64,000 bases of DNA from Topomyia yanbarensis (taxonomy: Eukaryota; Arthropoda; Insecta; Diptera; Culicidae). The stretch's first letter is position 1. The number at the start of each line of letters is the position of its first letter. A model generated the notes under the pieces. The model saw only the letters and a program-made list of their open reading frames with translations, had not been told where the DNA came from and did no database searches. Location: positions 68,509,412-68,573,411 of the forward strand of contig NC_080671.1 of the NCBI RefSeq assembly GCF_030247195.1, in the 5' to 3' direction. The position numbers and the translations under genes are program-made. This document shows positions 46,481 to 58,511 of the stretch, piece by piece.

Positions 46481-47261
46481 AAAAACGATAAAATTCAGAT
46501 TCAATCACAATTGCACATTATTAGGGTCCCTAATCCCTACATTTTTTATACATTTTTTTCTATCATGAAAGGTTTTCGCTTTATTATTATTATAATACGT
46601 CTGCCACGTTACGCAATATTCGCAGTGGCTTTGGAGGTTGCCCGACTAAATTGAAAATGTTTGTTCCGTTGACCCCCAAATTTGCGTGAACACAGTTATG
46701 AGTTGAAGATTGGAAAACAAAGAAGAACTTAAAATATAGTTTTCCTGAAGAAAAACTTTATTTTTCGATTTTCTGGAGTATTTTTAACGTTACAGCCAAA
46801 ATCTGCCACGTTACAGTTTTCTATTTTAAATGAGAAAAAGTTATTGACAATAAAAGTATCTTTCTTATTTTCATTTACAGTGAAAAACTGATTCATAAAG
46901 TGATTTCGAACACGTTAATCTGGTAGCTAGATTTGTCCGATTTAGCTTAAATTTGGAGCAGACACACCTGGTGGGATTATGAATTGACTAAGAGGGTAGG
47001 CCGTTTGAGATTTTTTTAAAATCTTTTTTTAGGGTAGCCGAGTGCTACTAAGTGTATTTAATTTATATTCAATGATAACACCATCATTCTCAACATATCG
47101 CTAAGGAATATAAACGCTATTCTCACGCGTAAAAAAGAAGGTATAATCTCTTCACCAAAGTATTCTAAAGTAACAATTATCATACTGATTTGCTTTATCC
47201 AAGTTAGATGAAAGCTCTATCGAAGTTATTAGTGTCAGCTCTGATTTGTTCATTGTTGAAA
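46481..47261. other. No recognisable gene
   Basis: A/T-rich. The TCTGCCACGTTAC word occurs twice (about 46600 and 46803). Nothing else is recognised. Confidence 0.4.
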
Positions 47262-47271
47262 ATGATGCCCT

Positions 47272-47433
47272 TTATTTCGATTATAGAGGTTTTAACCTTA
47301 AGATCATTCGCCTCTTCGGGTTAGAAAAATCTCTTATGACAAATTTCTAACCCTATGTGCGGGGTCGGGACTAGAACCCAGGTGCGCTGCGTACAAGGCA
47401 ATCGATTTACCAACTACGCTACGCCCACCCCTG
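47272..47433 (-). mobile_element. tRNA-derived SINE, copy 3
   Basis: A minus-strand copy with a well-kept A box (TAGCGTAGTTGG) and B box (GGTTCTAGTCC) on that strand. A perfect 10-bp target duplication, ATGATGCCCT, flanks it (47262-47271 and 47434-47443). Confidence 0.92.
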
Positions 47434-47443
47434 ATGATGCCCT

Positions 47444-49110
47444 ATGAATTGTGTACTATAACGAAATTGTTCACCTAGGGATTGGAATTGGAAAAAGATA
47501 CCAAATTTATCGTATCCTTCACTGAAAATGTACATAATTCACTCACGAAAAGACCACAGAACAAAAATTTATTAAAATTCAAAGTCGATCGGTCGGTTGG
47601 TTACGAGGTTTTTAAAATAAAAACAAACAACTAATTCTACAAGCCGAAGATAAAAAAAAAATAAATTTAGCACAACAGCAATAACAAAACTAATCCCACC
47701 TGACAAGTTTCCCGTCTATCGGCACTTTCTGCTACAGAACTGAAAGGGAACCAGAAACCATAAAAAACATGCACCTCGTAGAGATAAGCCCACTTGTCAG
47801 TCGGCTTCTGGTTCTGAGCGAAGCCGTTTACCACGGAGCAAACGCGCCGCCGCCGCCGCCGCCGGGCCTGTTAAAAAGCTTGTCAAATCGAAATGTGCAA
47901 CCGATGTGAGTTGCATAAATTAATGGAACTTTTTCGCTCGGGTCTTTAGGTATCTGGTTCTGACATTCGCGACGTGCAAATCAGAGAATAAAATGATTCG
48001 GGAGAATTAAGAAATTAATTTTAATTAGAGCGTCAGCCATTGCACGGTCCTTGGGTTTGAGGTAGGCGCGAAGCGTGAATGATGTTCCCTTTTTTGCTGG
48101 TTTCAATATTTTAATTGGAATGCTTGAGATTCACAGCACATTCGGTTTCATCGTAGACGCCAGCCTAACCGAGGAAAGGCTGAAGTGCGTAATCGTCCAA
48201 TCTGACCAATTTAGCGAACGGTGATTGAAGAAACATTAAGAAGGCCTTTCACTTGGCTCCGCGTGTCGGCGATGGTATAAAGACAGGGTTGCACAATTTG
48301 GAAAGGGTGCTTCGCCAAAAACAAACCAGATCAGCAACTGGTCCAATTCACGTCCCAATTCACATTGAACAAACAAACCATAAATAACCACTATAATCAT
48401 CATAATTGTGCCTAATTTCAAGCGAATAAACAGAGAAGCGAGAGAGAGAGGAAAATGACGATGAAGAGTTAGTTATCTAAACAAGCGAGATACAAACTTG
48501 CAGACGGCGACGACCCCACGCCGAACTCCGGGCAGCCAGCAGGCAGTGTGGAGGCTTCCATCCAACATCACAACCGGCTTCAACTTTGGCTTCCACACCG
48601 GGCCAGATTCATTCACACCGCGCCGAGTCTGATGGATGGTGGTATAGAGAAGCTCTCTCCGTTAAATTAACATATAATTGCACACGGGTCAACCAACAGC
48701 AGCAACTATATGTACGACGAATCGGTGTGAATCATGCGTCCTCATCCCGGCATGACTTTTGGAGTATCTGTTTTTCGGACCAATTGTAAAAGAGGCTTTT
48801 TAGCTTTGGCTTATTCGGAGTGTCAGGTCATTTGAATAATGTTTACCTAAAGTTTTTGTTTTTAATTTAGGCGACAAAAAATAGGTTCACTGAACTCTAA
48901 CCTGGATACATTTCAATTTAGTCTTTCACTTACAATCATTATTGTTGGTAAAAACAATCCAATTCTTATGGTCAATCATCTATTTTGAAGTTGTTTGTGG
49001 TATACTCAAAACTAAGTAACATTAACTTAAAATCGTAGGTGTGCGCAGCCTTTTCCATTTGGGAGAGGGAAGGGGTCTAACAGCTCAATAGCCTTCATTA
49101 TCAGTTAGAG
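47444..49110. other. Unrecognised, partly less A/T-rich DNA
   Basis: It contains a short GCC run (about 47846-47864), a GA run near 48442, and TAATTA-like words near 48014. Open frames (48236-48421 minus, 48586-48789 plus) have no motif. Possibly unique regulatory or intronic DNA; that is a guess. Confidence 0.4.
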
Positions 49111-49146
49111 TTTTGGTCTATTATTCATGGAGATTAATCCGCATGT

Positions 49147-49680
49147 TTCAATCTATACGTTGCTCGTTCAATACCAAAGCAACGAGTGGTAGAAAACGAA
49201 CACCCGGGACTTCTGTATATAGCCGCCCTATATCATTCCACGAATTCGTGTGTGCAAAGTTTAACCACCACGATAAACTTTGTGCGCAACTAGGAAACGG
49301 GTGCATTCCATTTCAATCCATATGCTGCTCGTTCAACGCCCAAGAAACGAATGGTAGGAAACAAGCACGTGGGAGCTATATTTTGAGTCTCTCAGCCTTC
49401 GGTTGGGTCTCTTAGGTGTCGTAAATTAACAGAAATTTCATTTTCTCCGCACAGCTTTCGAAAGATTTTTCTGGTTTTTGTTTTATTCATATAAATCATA
49501 CATGCATCAAAATTTAATAAAAGATCGATGCACATTTTCAGACTGATTAGTGCAAATATGGTGTAATTCCGTCAAGTACAAGACAAGTTAGTAGCATTCG
49601 AAAAACCGCATTCTTTTTCTTCCGAAACTTCTACAAGCGGCCCCAATATCGAAAAGTACTTAATGGTCACAATAATATGC
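49147..49680. repeat. Promoter-like direct repeats and a diverged copy of histone-unit flanking DNA
   Basis: 49147-49222 and 49310-49386 are direct repeats about 163 bp apart, sharing TTTCAATC, GCTCGTTCAA, AACGARTGGTAG and a TATA-like end (GTATATA, CTATATTTT). Downstream, about 49480-49680 parallels 40670-40866 of the palindrome (TTATTCAT, GATTAGTGC, GTGTAATT, TCAAGTACA, GGTCACAATAA) with considerable divergence. This may be an old relic of the same histone-type unit. Confidence 0.5.
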
Positions 49681-49960
49681 ATTTTCAATTTCTGTTAGAT
49701 CAGATCCAGGCAAAATACGTCATTTTCGATAGGTTGGACATCCTTTAACTTTTGAGCTACGAGAAGATAGCTCTGAAATTTAATGGCAACATAAACGAAC
49801 AATAATTTACATTGTAAGGACCAAAATGTGTGATATTTCATTGAGAGTCTTCTAAAACAGCAATGCTTACTCATAATTTTAAATTCTTTTAAAATTTCAG
49901 CGGTCACAATTACCTCGATGTGTACAAGTTCAGATCGAACATGTAACAACCGTACTATTA

Positions 49961-50280
49961 AGGGATTGAAAAATATCTCGAGAACTCAACGTAGGAGTTA
50001 GGTATTTTTTACATAGAATGTGTATGCAAAGATTGAAATAAATCGGTTATATAGTTTTTAAATGGCAGTTAACACCGCAAATCGTACTTTTGTTACTTAC
50101 GTTCTACAAAAAGCTTCATCACCGAGTCGCTTGTCGATATTTTTTCATAGAAAAATTACAGAATATGTTTTGAAGTGATGCATTTTATTCAAAAGTTGTG
50201 ATCAATTCGCTTTACCCAAAATTTCAAAAAAAATCGCGAAAAAGTATTTATTTTGTCACGCTGAGACCCTTAACCCACTT
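49961..50280. mobile_element. Single arm of the long-TIR family seen at 1797-3070
   Basis: It parallels the right arm of that element block by block: GAAAATATCTCGAGAACT, GTTAGGTATTTTT, AATCGGTTATATAG, CACCGAGTCGCTTG, ATCAATTCGCTT and AAAATCGCGAAAAA, ending TGAGACCCTTAA. The partner arm is not found nearby, so it is a solo or truncated copy. Confidence 0.7.
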
Positions 50281-50285
50281 TAAGA

Positions 50286-50760
50286 ATAGATAAGACATAA
50301 AAAATTTGCACATCGTTGGAAAACTACATTAAATACAGCACGGGATGCGAACATTTTTCTTGGACCAGACAACATTCAAATAAAGTGGTCGGTATATCCG
50401 CCCTACTCCATCATTCATTTTTGGTCAAGACACTCTTCATTCTCATACAACGTCATGAAACCACGAAGATCAGATTACCTCATATTAACTCTTCCAGGTT
50501 ACCGCTCATTAGGGCATTGCAAATAAAAACACTCATTTTCGAAATCTCAAAGGCCCCGTTTCATATTATGACCAATGTCAAAGTAAGCTCAGATGCCAAA
50601 TTTCGCATCATTTGGACAATTTTGAACCCACGCCCATTTCGCTTGAAGTTTTTGTCATTAGTACTATGGGAAAATATGAGAAAAAAATATATTAAATGCT
50701 ATAACTTTTGAAGCAGCATTCGGAGAATTTCAGTTTAAACCTTTTTTTGAAGAAAACATA
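50286..50760 (+). repeat. Dispersed repeat, copy with TCCGCCCTACTCCATCATT
   Basis: The words CCGCCCTACTCCATCATT, AGGGCATTGCAAA, CGCTTGAAGTTTTTGTCA and GTACTATGGGAA recur, inverted, at about 52860-52990; the first recurs near 61620. The plus-strand 131-codon frame at 50316-50711 is a by-product with no domain. Confidence 0.55.
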
Positions 50761-50766
50761 GTATTC

Positions 50767-50828
50767 CGATGGAAATATTTACGTTTCTCAAAAAATACAA
50801 TTTTTGAAAAACGTAAATATTTCCATCG
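50767..50828. repeat. 62-bp near-perfect palindrome
   Basis: CGATGGAAATATTTACGTTT at 50767-50786 is repeated inverted at 50809-50828, and pairing continues inward with about one mismatch. It forms a hairpin of about 28 bp with a loop of a few bases, at the border between the 50286 repeat and the complex repeat. Confidence 0.85.
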
Positions 50829-50839
50829 ATTTTTGAGAC

Positions 50840-52320
50840 ATTTTTCTTTCGAGAGTTGTTCTACTGGAGCTGTAGAGCTAGGTTCTCGGAAGGGCTCCTC
50901 GTCAGAATCACATGCTACAATTTGCAGACGAGACAGGCAATGTCGCCCACTAAAACACGGCTTTAGGCCAATTCTAGCGGGCCGTGATTCTGAATGTGAT
51001 ATTTATTGTACGGTTCAGGTATGTGCGGGCGTAGGGACTCGCGATCGCGTGTATCATCGCGAAAGGCTCAAACATTTGTACGTTAACGTGCTCGATCGCG
51101 TGTGCGTTTGTATGTCGCATGTGCTAAATTCTATTTTACAACCGTGTGCCTTTCGCATATTCGCGTGTGTTCTAGAATGATCGCGCGCGGACCGTGAATC
51201 TGATACTTAATTTTTCGTGTACGGTTCAGATTCCAGAAGAAAGTGGATTCTTCCATATCATTAGGGTTCCCAGTCATGTCGCAGTAGAACGTGTGGTCTA
51301 GTGGATATGAGCATTATTTAGTTGATTGGTCCAACTGAATGTATGGACCTAAATTGCTAGAATGAAGGCTAAAGATTTCCGGACGTGACCGATTCATGAT
51401 CGCGCGCGTTTGCGGGCTCGCGTTTGAGATCGCGTTTGAATCTTCCTAAGTACTAAAACGTTCACATTGTTACCGGAGTGTTATCAAGTTTTCGCGATCG
51501 CGAACGTAGGTGTGCGTAGATGATCACGAAGAGCTTAAGCCTTCGTATGTTGACGTGTTTGTCGCGTGTATGTGACTTCGCGTGAATAAATTCGATTTTG
51601 TAACCCTATGGCCATTCACACATTCGCGTGTGTTCTTGGATGGCCACGCGGACCGTCATTCTGATATTTATTTTTCTGTGTGCGGATCACATTCTGACAG
51701 GGATTGAGTTACTACGTATCACTAGAGTTCCCGGTCATGTCGCCATGGAACGTGTTGTCCAGTGGATATGAGAGCTTTCTTTTTATTTGATTCAATTGAA
51801 GGCATGGACCTAGACTTTTGGAAGCGATGATAGAGACTTCCGGACGTGATCGATTCATGATCGCGTGAGTGCAGGAGATGTCTGCGAGAACGCGGGTGTA
51901 GGCTGCCGCGATGATCGCGAACGGCTCAAGCATTTGTATGTTTGATTGTCGCGTGTATGTGACTTCGTGAGTACAAATTCGATTATTAATTATTTTTATA
52001 AGCATGTGGCCATTCGCATGTTCGCGTGTTATTCATTGATCGCGCGTGGACGTCTTGTCCAGTTTTTGTTTCTATTGGTCCAACTGAAGACATGAGTTTG
52101 GGCTGCTAGGATCAAGGGTAGAGACTTGCGGACGTGACCGATTCATGATTACGCGAGCGTTGTGTTGATGGTTGCGACCGCGTTGGTAAATTTTTAGGTA
52201 CAAATGTTGACTTAATTACCGGGGTGTTTGAATGTCGGCGAGATCGTGCGCGATCGCAGTTTTGACCAGGTTTGTGTTATCTTGAAGGCCACGTTTGTAC
52301 GTTTGGAATAAGAGATTGTG
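50840..52320 (-). repeat. CpG-rich complex repeat, block 4 (inverted)
   Basis: The reverse orientation of blocks 1-3. The landmarks TTCCGGACGTGACCGATTCATG (near 51371, 51836, 52126) and TAGAGTTCCCGGTCATGTCG (near 51725) are present. 50850-51130 is the close inverse of 26700-26980, including CGCCCACTAAAACACGGC. About three to four units, 290-465 bp apart. Confidence 0.85.
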
Positions 52321-54369
52321 AGTGTATATGAGATAATAAGCAATTTGTGTTAGTGAGTGTTATGGATCTAATTTAAAATATAGCAATTAAAAAAGGGTGC
52401 CTCCAAAGAGAATTGGGCCCTAAACCCACATTGTATATTATTTGACCATGGCAGTGGATAATTAAAGTCGCCAAGTTAAGTACTAAAATTGATCACAATG
52501 TAACTTTACTAAAAAGAAAATCGTATCCAAAGTTTATGCGATATAATCACTGTAATACTGCTTTCGAGGAAAAGCCCCCGGATCACGTCAAGGTACAGTA
52601 TCATGCCGAGAGACAAGAAATTGGAGATTTGAGACATTTTGTCCCAAAAACCCCTATTTTTAATAATCATTCTGCTCTATGCTGCAAACCAAGCATATTT
52701 AGCAGTTTTTCTAATGTGAAAAAATTCAGGAATCAAACGCAACCTAGGTCAAAATGTCCTTACACTCCAACATCCCGTATTTTTCGTGAAATAGAAATAT
52801 TCCCATTATAATGCAAAGAATGATTCTTTTAAACAGTTGTATTGACTATAATTTTCCAAGTGCTACTTCAAATGTTATAGGATTTAAAATAATTTTCCTC
52901 GTGGATTCCCATAGTACTGTCAAAAACTTTAAGCGAAGTTTTTTTACAATGCCCTATTGTTCATAATACAAATGCTGTTAAGAGAAACGCATCGCAATAT
53001 CATTTATTTCTAGACCTCTAATGTCCTGTTATCTTTCCAATTGTCATTACATTATTTTGGAAATCTTGAACTAGAACACGAATCTACTCATCGCTAGTAA
53101 ATTTACTAAAACCAACAAAATACTTTTTTGCTGCGAAATCTATTTTAGTTACAATTCTTTAAATATTAATACCGATCTCAAGTATAATATTCTTGGGCTA
53201 CTGATTTCAATTTTAACCCAAATTTCAATTTTAACCCAAAACCTCCCCAGTTAACTAGGTGTCGTATAAGGATAACAAAAAAAATTGCATGAGCATACAA
53301 TTTTTATCGTAGTCGTATACGCATTATAAAAATTTATCTTAACTAGTCCGTTGTGATGACTCCTTCGCGATTCTCATATATGAGTGCAAACTAAGTCATA
53401 TAATATATAAAAAGGATCGTTATTAGTGCAGTAATATGCCACAATTACGACTACACAAATGTGTGTCGGTAATAGCCAAACTAATCCAAGTATTGTACGC
53501 CAAGAATTGTACAACAAAGGGTAGTGGGAAAAAATTCGCATGAAATGCTGGATTTGTACCGACTTCAATTCAACCCTTTAAAATAAAATATCAATTCAGT
53601 TAAGTTTTCAAAAAAAAAATGAATCGATAATTTGTAAAAAAGGAGATCTCATTTATATGTTGATATAGCCTTCATACCAGAATGGTTACATCGTAACATA
53701 AATAGGAACTTAGAACTATGAAAATATGGACAAGACTTAATAGTAATAGTTAGAATTATGATTTTTTCCATATATTATTTATAAACAGCTAATTTCAAGA
53801 CTGGAGCAGGTATTTATGTTAACAGAACAAAAAAATAAAAAGCGTGGATAGCATTCACACAGCATTTATTTCTATGATTTGATAAATTTTGCAAACAATT
53901 TTATTGGGTATCTATTGACGAAAAATGTTCATTAAAAACAGAAAAAATCCAATGGGATTTCTCACGCCAACTTGTATATATGCTTCCTAGGAACGAAGTA
54001 AAAATTTATAATTTATTTATGTAATTATAATTTGTTTAAAATATAATGTGGCATTTTCTTCGATGTTTTTGATTGAAAGTCCTCGAAGAATTTATACAAA
54101 TTTGACATTAATTGGATTATTATATGTACATAATGACATATATGTACATTTTCATCAGTACAATGAAGATGTAATAGTATATGAATTGGTTTCAACATAT
54201 TTCGGATGTCATTAAAAGTATGTTGTGATAGGCGAGTTTATCATCTCACGTTCGCATAGACAAAGTCGTATATCAGAGTGGTATAATATTAGTCGTTTTT
54301 CCAAGAGTCAATGAGTTTGGCCCGAACTAATCACACCTATTAAATGGTTAATGAGGTATGCTGCAGGCA
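52321..54369. other. A/T-rich DNA, no gene
   Basis: 52860-52990 is an inverted partial copy of the 50286-50760 repeat. The CAATTTTAACCCAAA word is duplicated near 53210-53240. The rest is unrecognised. Confidence 0.45.
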
Positions 54370-54984
54370 CACGGAGAACCAAAATACGGCTCAGATGCGA
54401 AAACCTTAGTTGATTTACTGAATTGAATTAGTTATTATTTAGGACAACTAAGCAAATTCTCAATTTGCTGATTTTGATTAGTTGTTCTCGATCCTCCTAA
54501 ATAGAGCTAAAATGCTAGTTGGAATTTCTGTTTTTTCTGTTGATTTGGCGAAAAAATAATGCTGTCACTTTTAGCGGAGACACATTCTCCATCTTCTCAA
54601 CTATAGTTTTAGCTGAATTTAATGCTATTTTCTGTTGGTTTCAACTAATATTTTCTCTAAATTCAAAACTTTTTTGCGTAAAAATCATCTATTTTTTAGT
54701 AGAATTTCTGGTACAAATATGCTAATTTTAGGGAGGTTGTTTTGTTCAATCTAACTTTTTCTTCAATTGATTTCAACAAATCTCAGTTTTGAATTTAAGC
54801 CATTCTGTTTTTAAATTTAAAATCTTTCGTAGTTAAATGTAGAATGTAAATTTTTTAGATTTAAGACAGCTTTGGTTGAATGTAGCGTTTTTTTCTATTG
54901 ATTAAATAAAATAAAATTCCTGCTTTTTGGAGTAATATTTCTACATTGATTTTATTCAGTTGAAGTCCTATTGGATACAATCAA

Positions 54985-55240
54985 TATGGGTATTTTCGAA
55001 ATGGTTTTGACGAGAGGGTGTCGGAGGACAATATTTAGCTTCATTTTTAAATCTAAGATGGCGACTTCTGGTTTAACGAAATTCGCTTTAACCCAACCAA
55101 TGTGGGTATTTTCGGAATTGTTTTTGATGAGTGGGCGTTTAGCGCCATTTTGGAATCCAAAATTGTGACATCCGGTTTGGCAAAATTTTCTTTAACCCAG
55201 TCATGGTGGGTATTTTCGGAATTGTCTTGACATTTGGGTG
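54985..55240 (+). repeat. Degenerate tandem repeat, about 102-117 bp units
   Basis: GGGTATTTTCGRAAT recurs near 54988, 55105 and 55207, each preceded by TTTAACCCA-like sequence and, in the fuller units, by a GATGGCGACTTCTGG/GTGACATCCGG block. A related single unit lies at about 58905-58985. Confidence 0.75.
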
Positions 55241-56958
55241 CTAGAGATCGATGATGGATGCCCCAAGTTTGCGCCGTTTAAGCAACATAAATAATCCAAA
55301 AAATCGATCTGAAAATTCATAAAACAGTGTAAGTGATGCATAGAAAACGGTGATTTGTTTCATAGATTACACAGAATTGAACCATAAAATGATCGCAAAA
55401 GCGCGCTAAAATAATGGTAAAAGAGCATTTAAAATCAACAAATTACCCATAAAAATATTAGAAAGGATCTATAAAATTTTTCATTCTGCGACGTAAATTA
55501 GCTGTCATTGATTCATAGAATATTAACAATGTACATTAACACACGTCGATATGTTCAACAATATCGACAAAAATGTTGCAAAATGTCTGCTAAATAATTT
55601 TCCTTGATCCATGGAAAATATAGAAATGAACACTAGAAATAAATAGCGAACATTAAATTATAGTTCATAGATATTTAGATATTTCAATAAGAAAAAAAAT
55701 GATCCATGAAAAAATGTAAAACGATCCATTAAATATATGCTTATGTACCAGAAAAATTAAACCTAATGAGTTCATGCGAAATTTTAGCATGTCAAACTGA
55801 CAATAAATAAAATCACATTTGGTTTTAATGCCATACTACAACAATGCATACATGATAGAAAACATAAGCTTCCGTTTCCCGCTAGGCAGCTGACTGACCT
55901 TAGCTAACCTAATATCATTGTGGCAACTCTTTAAGCGGCAGGGTATCTAGGACATTAGCGCGCTGAGAGTCATTGGACCACTGATACAGGCGCCGAATTA
56001 TGGGTGACAGAGCACTTCGTGCCTTTAGAGCAAGTTTGACTATTCATGTAACGTCTTCGCAAATGTGACACAAAATTAAAACAGAGCAATACAAGAAATT
56101 TGTTTGACATTCAAACAAATTTCGAAAAACGTCATCGAAAGACGTTTCACTAGAGAAAAAGCGAAGTTGATTCGATAGATGGGTTTTGAATGAATGTTTT
56201 AATTGAAAAAATAATTATTTTAAAGATCTCAGCGACCTTATCGTATGGCAAGAACTGACAATGTAATAACCAATTGCTCATTTAACCCAATCCTAATCTA
56301 AAATATGATCGTGATCATTTCCATTCCAGTCGATAAATTCAGATGTTAAAATGTGAATTGGATAATTTCTCAAAATATCTTCTCTGACGGCGGCAAAAGA
56401 AAACCAACCATTAGACCCAACCAAAAATTTGGTATGCTATATCTAAAACGTCATCCCAATGACGAGGCCAACCAAGGCAAGGCGAAATTTCGAAACAGCA
56501 AACAAGCTATCCTGTTTGTTTCTTGAGCCGCTGCAGTTGGTTAATCTGTCAGATGGCGCAACAAATGCGAACGAAGATTCAGGGTAATGGACGTTCCGTC
56601 ATTATTCCAGACTAACGTCTGTTGTCTGAAGTTTGGGTAAACGTACTTACCAGTGAAATACAACTTAAGATTAAGTGGAAGACCATCTGGTCAACCCAAA
56701 TGGGAAAGATTTTCGCCCCCGCCAAAGAACGTTCCCAAGGCCAAACAATAAAAGATCGCCCGATTTGAGTACTAAATAACTTTTCAGAGGCTTTGCAACA
56801 TCATGCCGAGTACCTTGACCGTTGAAGTATCTAACCTAGAATTAAATTTGTTGTAAATCTATCTGATATGATAAGCGTTCATTTTGGGTATACCTTAGAC
56901 ACTGCATCTATAGATTTCTTGAATGCTGTAGGTTCCCCGCTGCTGGCTGGGTCTGGGC

Positions 56959-58511
56959 TTGGGTCGCCTCACTCAAAGTTACACGCTAAACAGGAGCTTT
57001 GAAAGGATCATCAGCCGTCGAAGAACTAGTGCGGGCAATCTCCACTATCTAGATCACCAACAGATAACTAAATATCAAGCTACGCAAATTCATCTCGGTA
57101 GCAGCATGCGATTTGGAAATAACAATAGCAATTCAATAGCACGAAACATAAATATCTGCTTCAATTGCTACGGACTCTAAACCAGCGAGTGGAAGCGTCT
57201 GGTTACAGGCAACCTGCAGAAAATAATTGCAACTCAGATTACCATCAGCTGTATGATAATCTAAAATAAAGAAAATATCACTCACCCCTGTCGTTCTACT
57301 TCAACAAATCCGCACTAGTTAATCATAAGCTCCTTATTCATATTCATGTGCTGAGGTTAATGTACTATTGCTAATTTCGAACAGTTTTCCTTTGCTTTGC
57401 TGATCTTTTTAGGATCTGTAGAGCTTTTCCAGCTTCTTCAAAACAAGTTCGGTATAACAGGATACTTGTGGTGAGTTATCCTTCTTTGCAAGGCTTTCTT
57501 AACTTTTCCTTGAAATATTCAGATTTACGTTATTATAGTTTTTCTGGTGTTGCTCCATACCCAGCACGCAGTTAAAAATTTGTTCTCTCTGGAAAATTAT
57601 AGCCATCTGCACAGAATCACACCTTGATCGGCATTTGAAACTGCCAGTTCATCGTATTTTTACGTTCACTTGGTACAGATCTCCTCGTGAAAGTTTCCAT
57701 CACTTGCTTCCGGGCTCTTGTGCAGTTCACTATATTCCACGTCAACTTAAATGGTTCCATTATCAATTACGGTTGAGTAAGAATCTTTTCCGTCACGAAG
57801 ACAACAGTAGCATCCTTTGCCAATTGAAAATTGTTTCTAACTTTTGTTGCACATTCTACATCGGTTTAAGCAATCTCGGCGCAGTCACACTCGGGAACTT
57901 CGATACCTCCTGTAGAAATACGCTGAAAATTGATGAAAATATTAAATAATGAAAAACAAGCTAAACATCAACACGCCTACCTTATTTTTCCATCCGATTA
58001 GGCTGTGCACGCTGATGAAGTCGACTGATAAGTGACAAAAAACGACATTTACTGTGAGCCGTGTTTACCAACACTGTCATTATTGGTAAACACGGCTCAC
58101 AGTTAAAGGTCGATTTCAGCAGTGTGCACAGGCCAATTGATGGCATAGTACCGACGCAAACCGATAGTTGATTGGAAAATCGAGGGGATTTTCTATGGGG
58201 TTCTGAATCCTATTCTTTGTTGGTGGAAACATTTTCGGTCGATTTTCACACGGAGAGATTTGAAAACGAACGAAAACTATGATAAACTATTTTCGATTTT
58301 ATACAGCGACGAAACTAACCAAAGGGATTTACGATTTCACGTCAGACTTCAAAAAACAAATGGCGTTTTCGCAGGCAAGGTGGCCAGATTGATCTCCGAA
58401 ATATCCGTAGACCAAGGACAATGTTTTAAATATAAAGACACGCGGAGAAAAGAGAAGCTGCACCAAGAGGGCTACATCAGAAATGATTGTATAGAGATGT
58501 GCGAAGACTGA
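56959..58511 (+). other. Three unrecognised open frames inside the candidate element
   Basis: 56959-57180 (73 codons), 57635-57949 (104 codons) and 58260-58511 (83 codons; basic, with a KDTRRKEKLHQEGY stretch). Each starts with ATG but has no domain, signal or membrane pattern I recognise. They could be remnants of a transposase, host exons or chance. The 55240-56958 stretch before them is A/T-rich and unrecognised. Confidence 0.25.
58001..58132. repeat. 132-bp palindromic element with a perfect 21-bp hairpin core
   Basis: The outer arms GGCTGTGCAC...GCTGATGAAGTCGAC pair imperfectly with GTCGATTTCAGCAGTGTGCACAGGCC. The inner arms from ACTGTGAGCCGTGTTTACCAA (58051) pair perfectly with the inverse ending near 58103 around an 11-nt loop. 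It could be a palindromic MITE or a precursor-like hairpin. Confidence 0.85.
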
